NCBI RefSeq assembly: GCF_029227915.1
Contig: NC_079884.1
Span: forward strand, 3,040,001 to 3,104,000
From: Hydractinia symbiolongicarpus
Lineage: Eukaryota; Cnidaria; Hydrozoa; Anthoathecata; Hydractiniidae
Length of the DNA: 64,000 nt
Direction: 5' to 3'
Shown here: one piece after another, positions 1 through 10,529 of the stretch
How the letters are laid out: the number at the start of each line of letters is the position of its first letter
How positions within the stretch are numbered: position 1 is the first letter of the stretch
Position numbers and translations under genes: made by a program
Notes under the pieces: generated by a model
Told to the model about the DNA's origin: nothing
The model's database searches: none
The model's input: the letters and a program-made list of their open reading frames with translations, nothing else

Positions 1-256
1 CACGGAGCGTAGCGGAGCCCATTTCCTCATTAAATAAGCCAAATATAAGGGACGGAGGAGAGTGTATAGGATTTCCGCACGTATACATCAAAATTTAAAT
101 TTTCGTAGGACGTTTTTCGACTGGGTTGCCCCGTAATTTTTCTGGTTATTTTTTCGTAAATTTCAGATTGAACGAGTATATACGGCGATGGAGTGCTTTT
201 GTTTATTTAAATATCTCCTAGCGGGAACTTCCAGTTGAGACTAAGTTAGTTCTAAC

Positions 257-293
257 CACGTGATTCATAAGTCACTTTGACTAATATCACGTG
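257..293. repeat. 37-bp near-palindrome with two CACGTG sites
   Basis: CACGTGAT at 257-264 is mirrored by ATCACGTG at 286-293, and AGTCA at 270-274 is mirrored by TGACT at 278-282, around a 3-nt centre (275-277). CACGTG is the canonical E-box core bound by bHLH-ZIP proteins, and TGACT resembles an AP-1 half-site. Whether it is a regulatory site, the remnant of a small inverted-repeat transposon, or chance is not decided by the sequence. Confidence 0.5.
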
Positions 294-389
294 ACTTTTT
301 CTCGGATAACATAGCGCCTCAAACTCAAACTTTCGTTAATCTAAGCTATATCGAAACTTCTGGAAGGTTATTTTCAAGAAAACGAAGAA

Positions 390-1075
390 AGGGTATGTTT
401 AGCTCGCTAGTATATCACTATTTTTTACATGTAATGAACCCATTCTTATTCTCACTCACACCTAAAGCTAGCTAGCTTAAAACTACAGATTTAGATAGAA
501 TAATAATAGAACTTAGATAGCATATAGCTAGCTAGATAGTATAAAAAAGAGGAAACAGTACCTATGGTTAGCACAAAACTAGCTACAAGGCTAGCATAAA
601 ATTAACTACTTAGTTGGGGTAAAACTACCAATGTATCTAGCATAAAATTAGCTATTTTAGCTGGCATTAAATCAGCAAAATAGCTTGCTAATAGAAATAT
701 TTTTTCAGACAGATTTGCTAGCTATAGCTAGCTAGCTTTACATATACTACACAGTGAGTGAGATAATTCTACACTGTAGCGTAGGAATGCCCCATCACAT
801 AGCTGGTTCTAGCTACAATCGTCCATACAATTTGTTGTCTTTGGCAATTTTATACCAAAGATCAAGAACCAAAAAGTTTAGCAAAGTCAGCAAAAGAACA
901 TAGCTAGCTAGATATTTTGCAGATAGTGTGTTATGTTCTCACTCATGATCAATGTTTATATAAAGGTATGTCACATGTAATTGTTTACGTTGCTTAGCCA
1001 TTAAAGGGCAGTTTTTAACATTGAGGGGAAATGGGAGAGCCATCTTTTCGTGGACGGTTGTAGCTAGCTATATAT
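390..1075. repeat. Zone rich in dispersed TAGCTAGC tracts
   Basis: Short runs of the tetranucleotide AGCT (GCTAGCTAGCTT, TAGCTAGCTAGATA and similar) recur at about 465, 525, 720, 900 and 1,060. AGCT is self-complementary, so the tracts read the same on both strands. A 14-bp direct repeat, CTAGCATAAAATTA, lies at 591-604 and again at 637-650. This looks like simple-sequence expansion inside non-coding DNA. Confidence 0.55.
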
Positions 1076-1164
1076 ATTGTGCACACGTCAGGAAATAAAC
1101 TTTTTTAACCCTGCCGCTGAGCATACATCAGTGCGGCTTAAGTTGCAGAAGCGAAAATTATTTC

Positions 1165-1215
1165 AATATATATATATATATAGATAGATAGATAGATGTA
1201 GATGTAGATGTAGAT
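1165..1215. repeat. Compound microsatellite (TA)n (GATA)n (GATGTA)n
   Basis: A run of TA dinucleotides passes into four or so GATA units and then about three GATGTA units before ending in GATAGATATC. The three motifs differ by single steps, so slippage with point changes explains the tract. No function is implied. Confidence 0.85.
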
Positions 1216-1412
1216 AGATATCTCGTTCAATCGTCAACATGTATTGAAAATCTCCAAGTGTATTCATTATTTTTTACCTAATTTCACGATATGTATACAA
1301 ATAATGTCCCAATAATTTCTGTTTTTGTAACTTGACCCGATCCTTACACATGTGGCTCTAATGATGTTTTTGTTCAGTCTGAAATAAGAGATTTTTATCC
1401 TACCTTGTCATG

Positions 1413-1870
1413 AAAACTTGTTTGCAAACAAAACATATACTGCTATTTGATTTTTAGCTGCACAGGCTAACAACAGGCTGTTTCCGCTGTGTTTTTTTAA
1501 ACAGAAGTTGCAGTAAAGGTTTTTTTAAAAATGTATTACGGCTGTCCGATTTTATGATTAATTTTTGATCTAGCACAAACTTTTCCCATAAAATATTGCA
1601 GGATTCTTTAGGAGCATAAAAACAGGTTTTGAGCAGTGTTTTTATTTTTAAATGTTACAAAAACTTTTCCACAAAATAAAAGTGCTGCATGATTGTTTTA
1701 GCTGTGTAGGATAACAACAGGGTGTTTACTGTCTGTTTATTTGAACCAAAGTTTTTCGGATGTGCGCCACAGTATATTTGTACTAATCACTCAGCCTAGT
1801 GTTAACGACAAGCTATTACCTGTGTTTCTATTTAACAGAAGTTGTGCTGAAGTTTTTTTGAAAGGGTTTG
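1413..1870. repeat. Diverged direct repeats, ~245-bp offset
   Basis: AAAACTTGTTTGCAAACAAA near 1,413 resembles AAAACTTTTCCACAAAATAA near 1,659. TAGCTGCACAGGCTAACAAC near 1,456 resembles TAGCTGTGTAGGATAACAAC near 1,699. Both pairs are offset by about 244-246 bp. A third partial copy near 1,808-1,870 repeats AACAGAAGTTG and the following purine/T run seen at about 1,500. The copies are old and clearly unrelated to the 373-bp satellite. Confidence 0.5.
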
Positions 1871-2234
1871 TTTACCTATACTAATGGCGCACCACAGATT
1901 AAAGTACATATATATTTTAAGTTTTACCGGGAACATTTTGTGAAACAGTTTTCGCTATGACATGGCCAACATGTAAATTGTGTTTCTATCCAAGCTAAAG
2001 TTGAAGGAAATATATATTTTGTGAATCTGAAAAATATAATTACACACCCGACACACCCTAAATGTTGTGTGTTTCACTCGATTTATGATTGTGTGGTACA
2101 GTTTAAAATTTGTATTAATTGTTCCATCAAGCGTTTAACGCCAGGTAACACAGTTACTTGTGGCTTAACCAGCGTAAATTCCTAAGTGTATATAATACTC
2201 ACCTGTAAAGTTTTGTATATATATTTATGTTCAT

Positions 2235-2303
2235 GCCCTGCTGGTCTAATGGCTATGACACTCATGCAAATGAGAGATCCAGGTTCAAATCCTGGACAGG
2301 GCT
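2235..2303 (+). tRNA. tRNA-like sequence with shortened anticodon loop (pseudogene or SINE head)
   Basis: A cloverleaf can be drawn. The acceptor stem GCCCTGC (2,235-2,241) pairs with ACAGGGC (2,296-2,302) at 6 of 7 positions, with a C-A mismatch at the innermost pair. The D-stem is GTC/GAC (2,244-2,246 with 2,257-2,259). The anticodon stem is a perfect CTCAT/ATGAG (2,261-2,265 with 2,270-2,274). The T-arm is CCAGG-TTCAAAT-CCTGG (2,279-2,295). The internal Pol III promoter looks intact: A box TGGTCTAATGG at 2,242-2,252 and B box GGTTCAAATCC at 2,282-2,292, one base from the usual GGTTCGAATCC. The anticodon loop is only GCAA (2,266-2,269), four bases instead of seven, so no normal anticodon can be read and ordinary decoding is unlikely. 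No encoded CCA follows. It may be a tRNA pseudogene or the head of a tRNA-derived SINE. I see no clear SINE body or tail. Confidence 0.6.
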
Positions 2304-2588
2304 AGGAAAAACATAATTATCTTGCACCTACAACAACCAGGTTTTCATATAATAGGTAATCTTTAAGTAAGACTTCTCTGATTATTTCTATATCTTGACT
2401 TTTTAATGTTGTTGTCATTGGAACCAAGTCAATCTCAGATTTATCAAAAAATGATATGTCGTTATGACCGATTGTTTAAATACTTGTAATGGCTATGATT
2501 CACCGCATATTGACCTGAGATAAATTTGATAATATTGAGTATACGCAATCTTTGAGTTGTAAGGTGGAGATTTTCTATTAAAGTCATG
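2304..2588. other. Non-coding spacer
   Basis: AT-rich sequence between the tRNA-like element and the pyrimidine-rich tract. I see no gene, repeat or structured element in it. Confidence 0.5.
2342..2345 (+). terminator. Possible Pol III T4 stop downstream of the tRNA-like sequence
   Basis: TTTT occurs about 40 nt after the tRNA-like end and could stop RNA polymerase III. It is short and may be chance in AT-rich DNA. Confidence 0.25.
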
Positions 2589-2801
2589 CACCCCTGCCTT
2601 GCCGTTCCATTGCCTTGCCAGCACTGACCGTGCCTTTCTTTGCCTACCCTTCCTATGCCTTTTCTGGTGCCTGCCTACTATGTCCTTGCCTGTGGCTCCC
2701 ATGCCTTGCCTACCCCTGCCTTCCTGATTCCTCTTCCTATTTCCTTGCCTGCCTTTGCCCTTTCCTTGCCGTGCTTAATGCCTTTGCCTTGGCAACCTCT
2801 C
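2589..2801. repeat. Pyrimidine-rich degenerate TGCCT/CCTTGCC tract
   Basis: The plus strand is strongly C/T-rich, and TGCCTTGCC, TGCCTACC, TTTGCCTT and TGCCTGCC recur without a fixed period. This is a degenerate simple-sequence expansion with marked strand asymmetry. Short open frames here (for example 2,615-2,821 and 2,640-2,831) are rich in Pro, Leu, Ala and Cys only because of the tract and are not credible proteins. It directly abuts the satellite, from which it is separated by about 20 bp. Confidence 0.7.
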
Positions 2802-2820
2802 CGCAACACTTTCTATATTG

Positions 2821-4328
2821 ATTTCTTGTAGTCAAACTGGCTCATTTATCACATTTATAAGGTCAAATTCCAAAATCAGTTCAATTAAGTCCCACAGTCA
2901 AGCTTTTCACTGTTAAAAGAGATGCAACCTAGTAATATCCGAATACTATCGCTAAATACATGTTGGTACGAATATGTGACGCAACCGTTGTAACTCAAAC
3001 GGATTTATACCGCTAGAAAGTCAATGAAATGGAGTCTTTGGAACTGTTCCTATTTATTCAGCGCGTGCTAACGGCCAGGATTGGTCCCACAGTAAGAAAA
3101 GACATATTTATCTAAATTTTTAAATAAAAGCGCTACCACAGAGCCTAATGTAATCGATGAATTCCGGCAATCATGACCAATTAAGAAAAAGGTTATTCCT
3201 TGGAGATCAATTGGCTCACTTATCACATTTATAAGGTCACAGTCCAGAATCATTTCTATTAATTCCCCAGTCAATCAATTCACTGTTAAAAGCAATACAA
3301 CTTAGTAATATCGGAAGAAAATCACTAAGTACATGTTGGTACGAATTTGTGACGCAACCGTTGTAACCCAAACGGATTGATACCGTTAGAAAGTAAATGA
3401 AATGTAGTTTTTGAAACTGTCTCTATTTCTTCAGCGCGAGCTAACGGCTAGGATTGGTCCAACAGTAAAAAATGACTTGTTTATCTTATTTTTTTAATAA
3501 AGCGCTACCACAGCGCCCAATGTAATCGCTGAGTTCCAGCAATCATGTCAAATTAAGAAGAATGTTACTTCTTGTAGTCAAACTGCCTCATTTATCACAT
3601 TTATAAGGTCAAAGTCCAAAATCAGTTCAATTAAGTCCCACAGTCAAACGTTTCACTGTTAAATGCGATGCAACCTAGTAATATCCGAATACTATCGCTA
3701 AATACATGTTGGTACGAATATGTGACGCAACCGTTGTAACTCAAACGGCTTTATGCCGCTAGAATGTCAATGTATTATAGTCTTTGGAACTGATCCTATT
3801 TATTCAGCGCGTGTTACTTCTTGTAGTCAAACTGCCTCATTTATCACATTTATAAGGTCAAAGTCCAAAATCAGTTCAATTAAGTCCCACAGTCAAACGT
3901 TTCACTGTTAAAAGCGATGCAACCTAGTAATATCCGAATACTATCGCTAAATACATGTTGGTACGAATATGTGACGCAACCGTTGTAACTCAAACGGATT
4001 TATACCGCTAGAAAGTCAATGAAATGGAGTCTTTGGAACTGTTCCTATTAATTCAGCGCGTGCTAACGGCCAGGATTGGTCCCACAGTAAGAAAAGACTT
4101 ATTTATCTAAATTTTTAAATAAAAGCGCTACCACAGAGCCTAATGTAATCGATGAATTCCGGCAATCATGACCAATTAAGAAAAATGTTATTCCTTGGAG
4201 ATCAATTGGATCACTTATCACATATATAAGGTCACAGTCCAGAATCAGTTCTATTAATTCCCACAGTCAATCAATTCACTGTTAAAAGCAATACAACTTA
4301 GTAATATCGGAAGAAAATCACTAAATAC
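2821..4328 (-). repeat. Satellite array, reverse-orientation arm
   Basis: This arm has the same 373/249-bp satellite as the rest of the window but on the minus strand. The reversed anchor GTGACG occurs at 2,976, 3,349, 3,722 and 3,971, giving units of 373, 373 and 249 bp plus partial units at both ends. The outer edge at 2,821 is abrupt. Reading inward on the minus strand, the first satellite bases are the consensus segment GACTACAAGAAAT. The arm shares rare variants with the forward arm, such as ATAATACATTGACATT (reverse strand near 3,765-3,780; forward near 5,129-5,144), so the two arms derive from one block by inversion. Confidence 0.9.
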
Positions 4329-4351
4329 ATGTTTAGTGATTTTCTTCCGAT
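4306..4351. repeat. Inversion junction: tight perfect hairpin between array arms
   Basis: Two perfect 20-nt arms (4,306-4,325 and 4,332-4,351) flank a 6-nt spacer, TACATG. Left of the axis the satellite is on the minus strand and right of it on the plus strand. Complementarity continues outward through the adjoining units with occasional mismatches, the first being A4304 against A4353. The point of flip is the satellite's own self-complementary ACATGT, so one recombination or template switch at this site is enough to explain it. An assembly or fold-back read artefact is the main alternative. Confidence 0.85.
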
Positions 4352-4680
4352 AATACTAAGTTGTATTGCTTTTAACAGTGAATTGATTGACTGTGGGAAT
4401 TAATAGAACTTATTCTGGACTGTGACCTTATAAATGTAATAAGTGAGCCAATTGATCTCCAAGGAATAACATTTTTCTTAATTGGTGATGATTGCCGGAA
4501 TTCATCGATTACATTAGGCTCTGTGGTAGCGCTTTTATTTAAAAATTTAGATAAATAAGTCTTTTCTTACTGTGGGACCAATCCTGGCCGTTAGCACGCG
4601 CTGAATAAATAGGAACAGTTCTGAAGACTCCATTTCATTGACTTTCTAGCGGTATAAATCCGTTTGAGTTACAAGGGTTT

Positions 4681-4929
4681 CGTCACATATTCGTACCAAC
4701 ATGTATTTAGCGATAGTATTCGGATATTACTAGGTTGCATCTCTTTTAACAGTGAAAAGCTTGACTGTGGGACTTAATTGAACTGATTTTGGAATTTGAC
4801 CTTATAAATGTGATAAATGAGCCAGTTTGACTACAAGAAATAACACGCGCTGAATGAATAGGATCTGTTCCAAAGACTACATTTCATTGAATTTCTAGCG
4901 GTATAAATCCGTTTGAGTTACAACGGTTG
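4681..4929 (+). repeat. Short (249-bp) unit, first forward example
   Basis: The short unit equals the full unit with bases 166-289 removed: AATAACA is joined directly to CGCGCTGAATAAATAGG. The lost 124 bp run from TTCTTCTTAATTTGACATG to the end of CCGTTAGCA. The two breakpoints share CA. Forward short units start at 4681, 4930, 5925, 7294, 8663, 9659, 10281, 11650, 12646, 13268, 14637, 15634, 17001, 17250, 18619, 18868, 20236, 21231, 22971, 24712, 26827, 27822, 32918, 33913, 40469, 42210, 51410, 53895, 55634 and 58119. One more lies at 3,722-3,971 on the minus strand. Confidence 0.9.
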
Positions 4930-6173
4930 CGTCACATATTCGTACCAACATGTATTTAGCGATAGTATTCGGATATTACTAGGTTGCATCGCATTTAACA
5001 GTGAAACGTTTGACTGTGGGACTTAATTGAACTGATTTTGGACTTTGACCTTATAAATGTGATAAATGAGGCAGTTTGACTACAAGAAGTAACACTCGCT
5101 GAATAAATAGGATCAGTTCCAGAGACTATAATACATTGACATTCTGGCGGCATAAAGCCGTTTGAGTTACAACGGTTGCGTCACATATTCGTACCAACAT
5201 GTATTTAGCGATAGTATTCGGATATTACTAGGTTGCATCGCATTTAACAGTGAAACGTTTGACTGTGGGACTTAATTGAACTGATTTTGGACTTTGACCT
5301 TATAAATGTGATAAATGTGGCAGTTTGACTACAAGAACTAACATTCTTCTTAATTTGACATGATTGCTGGAAATCAGCGATTACATTGGGCGCCGTGGTA
5401 GTGTTTTATTAAGAAGTTAAGATAAATAAGTCATTTTTTACTGTGGGACCAATCCTAGCCGTTAGTTCGCGCTGACGAATTAGAGACAGTTTCAAAAACT
5501 ACATTTTATTGATTTTCTAACGGTCTCAATCCGCTTGAGTTACAACGGTTGCGTCACATATTCGTACCAATATGTATTTAGTGATTTTTTTCCGATATTA
5601 CTAAGTTGTATTGCTTTTAACAGTGAAACGATTGACTGTGGGAATTAATTGATCTGATTCTGGAATGTGACCTTGTAAATGTGATAAATGAGCCAATTGG
5701 TCTCCAAGGAATAACATTCTTCTTAATTTGACATGATTGCTGGAATTCAGCGATTAAATTAGGCTCTGTGGTTGCGCTTTATTTAAAAATTTAGATAAAT
5801 AAGACTTTTCTTACTGTGGGACCAATCCTGGCCGTTAGCACGCGCTGAATAAATAGGATCAGTTCCAAAGACTACATTACATTGACATTCTAGCGGCATA
5901 AAGCCGTTTGAGTTACAACGGTTGCGTCACATATTCGTTCCAACATGTATTTAGCGATAGTATTCGGATATTACTAGGTTGCATCTCTTTTAACAGTGAA
6001 AAGCTTGACTGTGGGACTTAATTGAACTGATTTTTGAATTTGACCTTATAAATGTGATAAATGAGCCAGTTTGACTACAAGAAATAACACGCCCTGAATA
6101 AATAGGATCTGTTCCAAAGACTATATTTCATTGACTTTCTAGCGGCATAAGTCCGTTTGAGTTACAACGGTTG

Positions 6174-8911
6174 CGTCACATATTCGTACCAACATGTATT
6201 TAGCGATAGTATTCGGATATTACTAGGTTGCATTGCTTTTAACACTGAAACGTTTGACTGTGGGACTTAATTGAACTGATTGTGGACTTTCACATTATAA
6301 ATGTGATAAATGAGCCAATTTGACTACAAGAACTAACATTCTTCTTAATTTGACATGATTGCTGGAATTCAGCGATTAAATTAGGCTCTGTGGTTGCGCT
6401 TTATTTAAAAATTTAGATAAATAAGACTTTTCTTACTGTGGGACCAATCCTGGCCGTTAGCACGCGCTGAATAAATAGGATCAGTTCCAAAGACTACATT
6501 ACATTGACATTCTAGCGGCATAAAGCCGTTTGAGTTACAACGGTTGCGTCACATATTCGTACAAACATGTATTTAGCGATAGTATTCGGATATTACTAGG
6601 TTGCATCGCTATTAACAGTGAAACGTTTGACTGTGGGACTTAATTGAACTGATTGTGGACTTTGACATTATAAATGTGATAAATGAGCCAATTTGACTAC
6701 AAGAACTAACATTCTTCTTAATTTGACATGATTGCTGGAAATCAGCGATTACACTGGGCGCCGTGGTAGTGTTTTATTAAGAAGTTAAGATAAATAAGTC
6801 ATTTTTTACTGTTGGACCAATCCTAGCCGTTAGCTAGCGCTGAAGAAATAGAGACAGTTTCAAAAACTACATTTCATTTACTTTCTAACGGTATCAATCC
6901 GTTTGGGTTACAACGGTTGCGTCACATATTCGTACCAACATGTATTTAGTGATTTTCTTCCGATATTACTAAGTTGTATTGCTTTTAACAGTGAATTGAT
7001 TGACTGTGGGAATTAATAGAACTGATTCTGGACTGTGACCTTATAAATGTGATAAGTGAGCCAATTGATCTCCAAGGAATAACATTTTTCTTAATTGGTG
7101 ATGATTGCCGGAATTCATCGATTACATTAGGCTCTGTGGTAGCGCTTTTATTTAAAAATTTAGATAAATAAGTCCTTTCTTACTGTGGGACCAATCCTGG
7201 CCGTTAGCACGCGCTGAATAAATAGGAACAGTTCCAAAGACTCCATTTCATTGACTTTCTAGCGGTATAAATCCGTTTGAGTTACAACGGTTGCGTCACA
7301 TATTCGTACCAACATGTATTTAGCGATAGTATTCGGATATTACTAGGTTGCATTGCTTTTAACAGTGAAACGTTTGACTGTGGGACTTAATTGAACTGAT
7401 TTTGGACTTTGACCTTATAAATGTGATAAATGAGGCAGTTTTACTACAAGAAATAACACGTGCTGAATAAATAGGATCTGTTCCAAAGACTATATTTCAT
7501 TGACTTTCTAGCGGCATAAATCCGTTTGAGTTACAACGGTTGCGTCACATATTCGTACCAACATGTATTTAGCGATAGTATTCGGATATTACTAGGTTGC
7601 ATTGCTTTTAACACTGAAACGTTTGACTGTGGGACTTAATTGAACTGATTGTGGACTTTCACATTATAAATGTGATAAATGAGCCAATTTGACTACAAGA
7701 ACTAACATTCTTCTTAATTTGACATGATTGCTGGAATTCAGCGATTAAATTAGGCTCTGTGGTTGCGCTTTATTTAAAAATTTAGATAAATAAGACTTTT
7801 CTTACTGTGGGACCAATCCTGGCCGTTAGCACGCGCTGAATAAATAGGATCAGTTCCAAAGACTACATTACATTGACATTCTAGCGGCATAAAGCCGTTT
7901 GAGTTACAACGGTTGCGTCACATATTCGTACCAACATGTATTTAGCGATAGTATTCGGATATTACTAGGTTGCATCGCTATTAACAGTGAAACGTTTGAC
8001 TGTGGGACTTAATTGAACTGATTGTGGACTTTGACATTATAAATGTGATAAATGAGCCAATTTGACTACAAGAACTAACATTCTTCTTAATTTGACATGA
8101 TTGCTGGAAATCAGCGATTACACTGGGCGCCGTGGTAGTGTTTTATTAAGAAGTTAAGATAAATAAGTCATTTTTTACTGTTGGACCAATCCTAGCCGTT
8201 AGCTAGCGCTGAAGAAATAGAGACAGTTTCAAAAACTACATTTCATTTACTTTCTAACGGTATCAATCCGTTTGGGTTACAACGGTTGCGTCACATATTC
8301 GTACCAACATGTATTTAGTGATTTTCTTCCGATATTACTAAGTTGTATTGCTTTTAACAGTGAATTGATTGACTGTGGGAATTAATAGAACTGATTCTGG
8401 ACTGTGACCTTATAAATGTGATAAGTGAGCCAATTGATCTCCAAGGAATAACATTTTTCTTAATTGGTGATGATTGCCGGAATTCATCGATTACATTAGG
8501 CTCTGTGGTAGCGCTTTTATTTAAAAATTTAGATAAATAAGTCCTTTCTTACTGTGGGACCAATCCTGGCCGTTAGCACGCGCTGAATAAATAGGAACAG
8601 TTCCAAAGACTCCATTTCATTGACTTTCTAGCGGTATAAATCCGTTTGAGTTACAACGGTTGCGTCACATATTCGTACCAACATGTATTTAGCGATAGTA
8701 TTCGGATATTACTAGGTTGCATTGCTTTTAACAGTGAAACGTTTGACTGTGGGACTTAATTGAACTGATTTTGGACTTTGACCTTATAAATGTGATAAAT
8801 GAGGCAGTTTTACTACAAGAAATAACACGTGCTGAATAAATAGGATCTGTTCCAAAGACTATATTTCATTGACTTTCTAGCGGCATAAATCCGTTTGAGT
8901 TACAACGGTTG
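6174..8911 (+). repeat. Two tandem copies of a 1,369-bp higher-order repeat
   Basis: Units run long-long-long-short (anchors 6174, 6547, 6920, 7294, 7543) and then repeat with the same order and variants (7543, 7916, 8289, 8663, 8912). The rare variant AACACTGAAAC at 6,241 returns at 7,610, exactly 1,369 bp later. A third, shortened copy (8,912-9,907; long-long-short) lacks the first long unit. Confidence 0.85.
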
Positions 8912-10529
8912 CGTAACATATTCGTACCAACATGTATTTAGCGATAGTATTCGGATATTACTAGGTTGCATCGCTATTAACAGTGAAACGTTTGACTGTG
9001 GGACTTAATTGAACTGATTGTGGACTTTGACATTATAAATGTGATAAATGAGCCAATTTGACTACAAGAACTAACATTCTTCTTAATTTGACATGATTGC
9101 TGGAAATCAGCGATTACACTGGGCGCCGTGGTAGTGTTTTATTAAGAAGTTAAGATAAATAAGTCATTTTTTACTGTTGGACCAATCCTAGCCGTTAGCT
9201 AGCGCTGAAGAAATAGAGACAGTTTCAAAAACCACATTTCATTTACTTTCTAACGGTATCAATCCGTTTGGGTTACAACGGTTGCGTCACATATTCGTAC
9301 CAACATGTATTTAGTGATTTTCTTCCGATATTACTAAGTTGTATTGCTTTTAACAGTGAATTGATTGACTGTGGGAATTAATAGAACTGATTCTGGACTG
9401 TGACCTTATAAATGTGATAAGTGAGCCAATTGATCTCCAAGGAATAACATTTTTCTTAATTGTTGATGATTGCCGGAATTCATCGATTACATTAGGCTCT
9501 GTGGTAGCGCTTTTATTTAAAAATTTAGATAAATAAGTCCTTTCTTACTGTGGGACCAATCCTGGCCGTTAGCACGCGCTGAATAAATAGGAACAGTTCC
9601 AAAGACTCCATTTCATTGACTTTCTAGCGGTATAAATCCGTTTGAGTTACAACGGTTGCGTCACATATTCGTACCAACATGTATTTAGCGATAGTATTCG
9701 GATATTACTAGGTTGCATTGCTTTTAACAGTGAAACGTTTGACTGTGGGACTTAATTGAACTGATTTTGGACTTTGACCTTATAAATGTGATAAATGAGG
9801 CAGTTTTACTACAAGAAATAACACGTGCTGAATAAATAGGATCTGTTCCAAAGACTATATTTCATTGACTTTCTAGCGGCATAAATCCGTTTGAGTTACA
9901 ACGGTTGCGTCACATATTCGTACCAACATGTATTTAGCGATAGTATTCGGATATTACTAGGTTGCATTGCTTTTAACAGTGAAACGTTTGACTGTGGGAC
10001 TTAATTGAACTGATTTTGGACTTTGACCTTATAAATGTGATAAATGAGGCAGTTTGACTACAAGAAGTAACATTCTTCTTAATTTGACATGATTGCTGGA
10101 ACTCAGCGATTAAATTGGGCGCTGTGGTAGCGCTTTATTAAAAAAATAAGATAAACAAGTCGTTTCTTACTGTTGGACCAATCCTAGCTGTTAGCTCGCG
10201 CTGAAGAAATAGAGACAGTTTCAAAAACTACATTTCATTTACTTTCTAACGGTATCAATCCGTTTGGGTTACAACGGTTGCGTCACATATTCGTACCAAC
10301 ATGTATTTAGTGATTTTCTTCCGATATTACTAGGTTGCATCGCATTTAACAGTGAAACGTTTGACTGTGGGACTTAATTGAACTGATTTTGGACTTTGAC
10401 CTTATAAATGTGATAAATGAGGCAGTTTGACTACAAGAAATAACACGCGCTGAATAAATAGGATCTGTTCCAAAGACTATATTTCATTGACTTTCTAGCG
10501 GCATAAATCCGTTTGAGTTACAACGGTTG

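Larger units (their letters stand above)
1..2234. other. AT-rich non-coding flank left of the satellite
   Basis: This is single-copy-looking, AT-rich sequence with stop codons in every frame at short intervals. I found no open reading frame, splice structure or protein motif that would support a gene. It carries the palindrome, AGCT-rich zone, microsatellite and diverged direct repeats listed separately. The stretch from about 1,871 to 2,234 holds nothing I recognise beyond A/T runs. It shows no similarity by eye to the satellite unit, so it is flank and not degraded array. Confidence 0.6.

Noticed and set aside
2493-2702. Minus-strand 69-codon open frame
   Set aside because: It overlaps the same low-complexity tract on the other strand and has no recognisable protein features.
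2615-2831. Short open frames with Pro/Leu/Ala/Cys-rich products
   Set aside because: They exist only because of the TGCCT-like low-complexity tract. They have no domain, no codon pattern and no conserved start context.
3068-3274. Minus-strand 68-codon open frame in the satellite
   Set aside because: It lies entirely inside satellite units. The same frame is broken by stops in almost all other copies, so it is chance.
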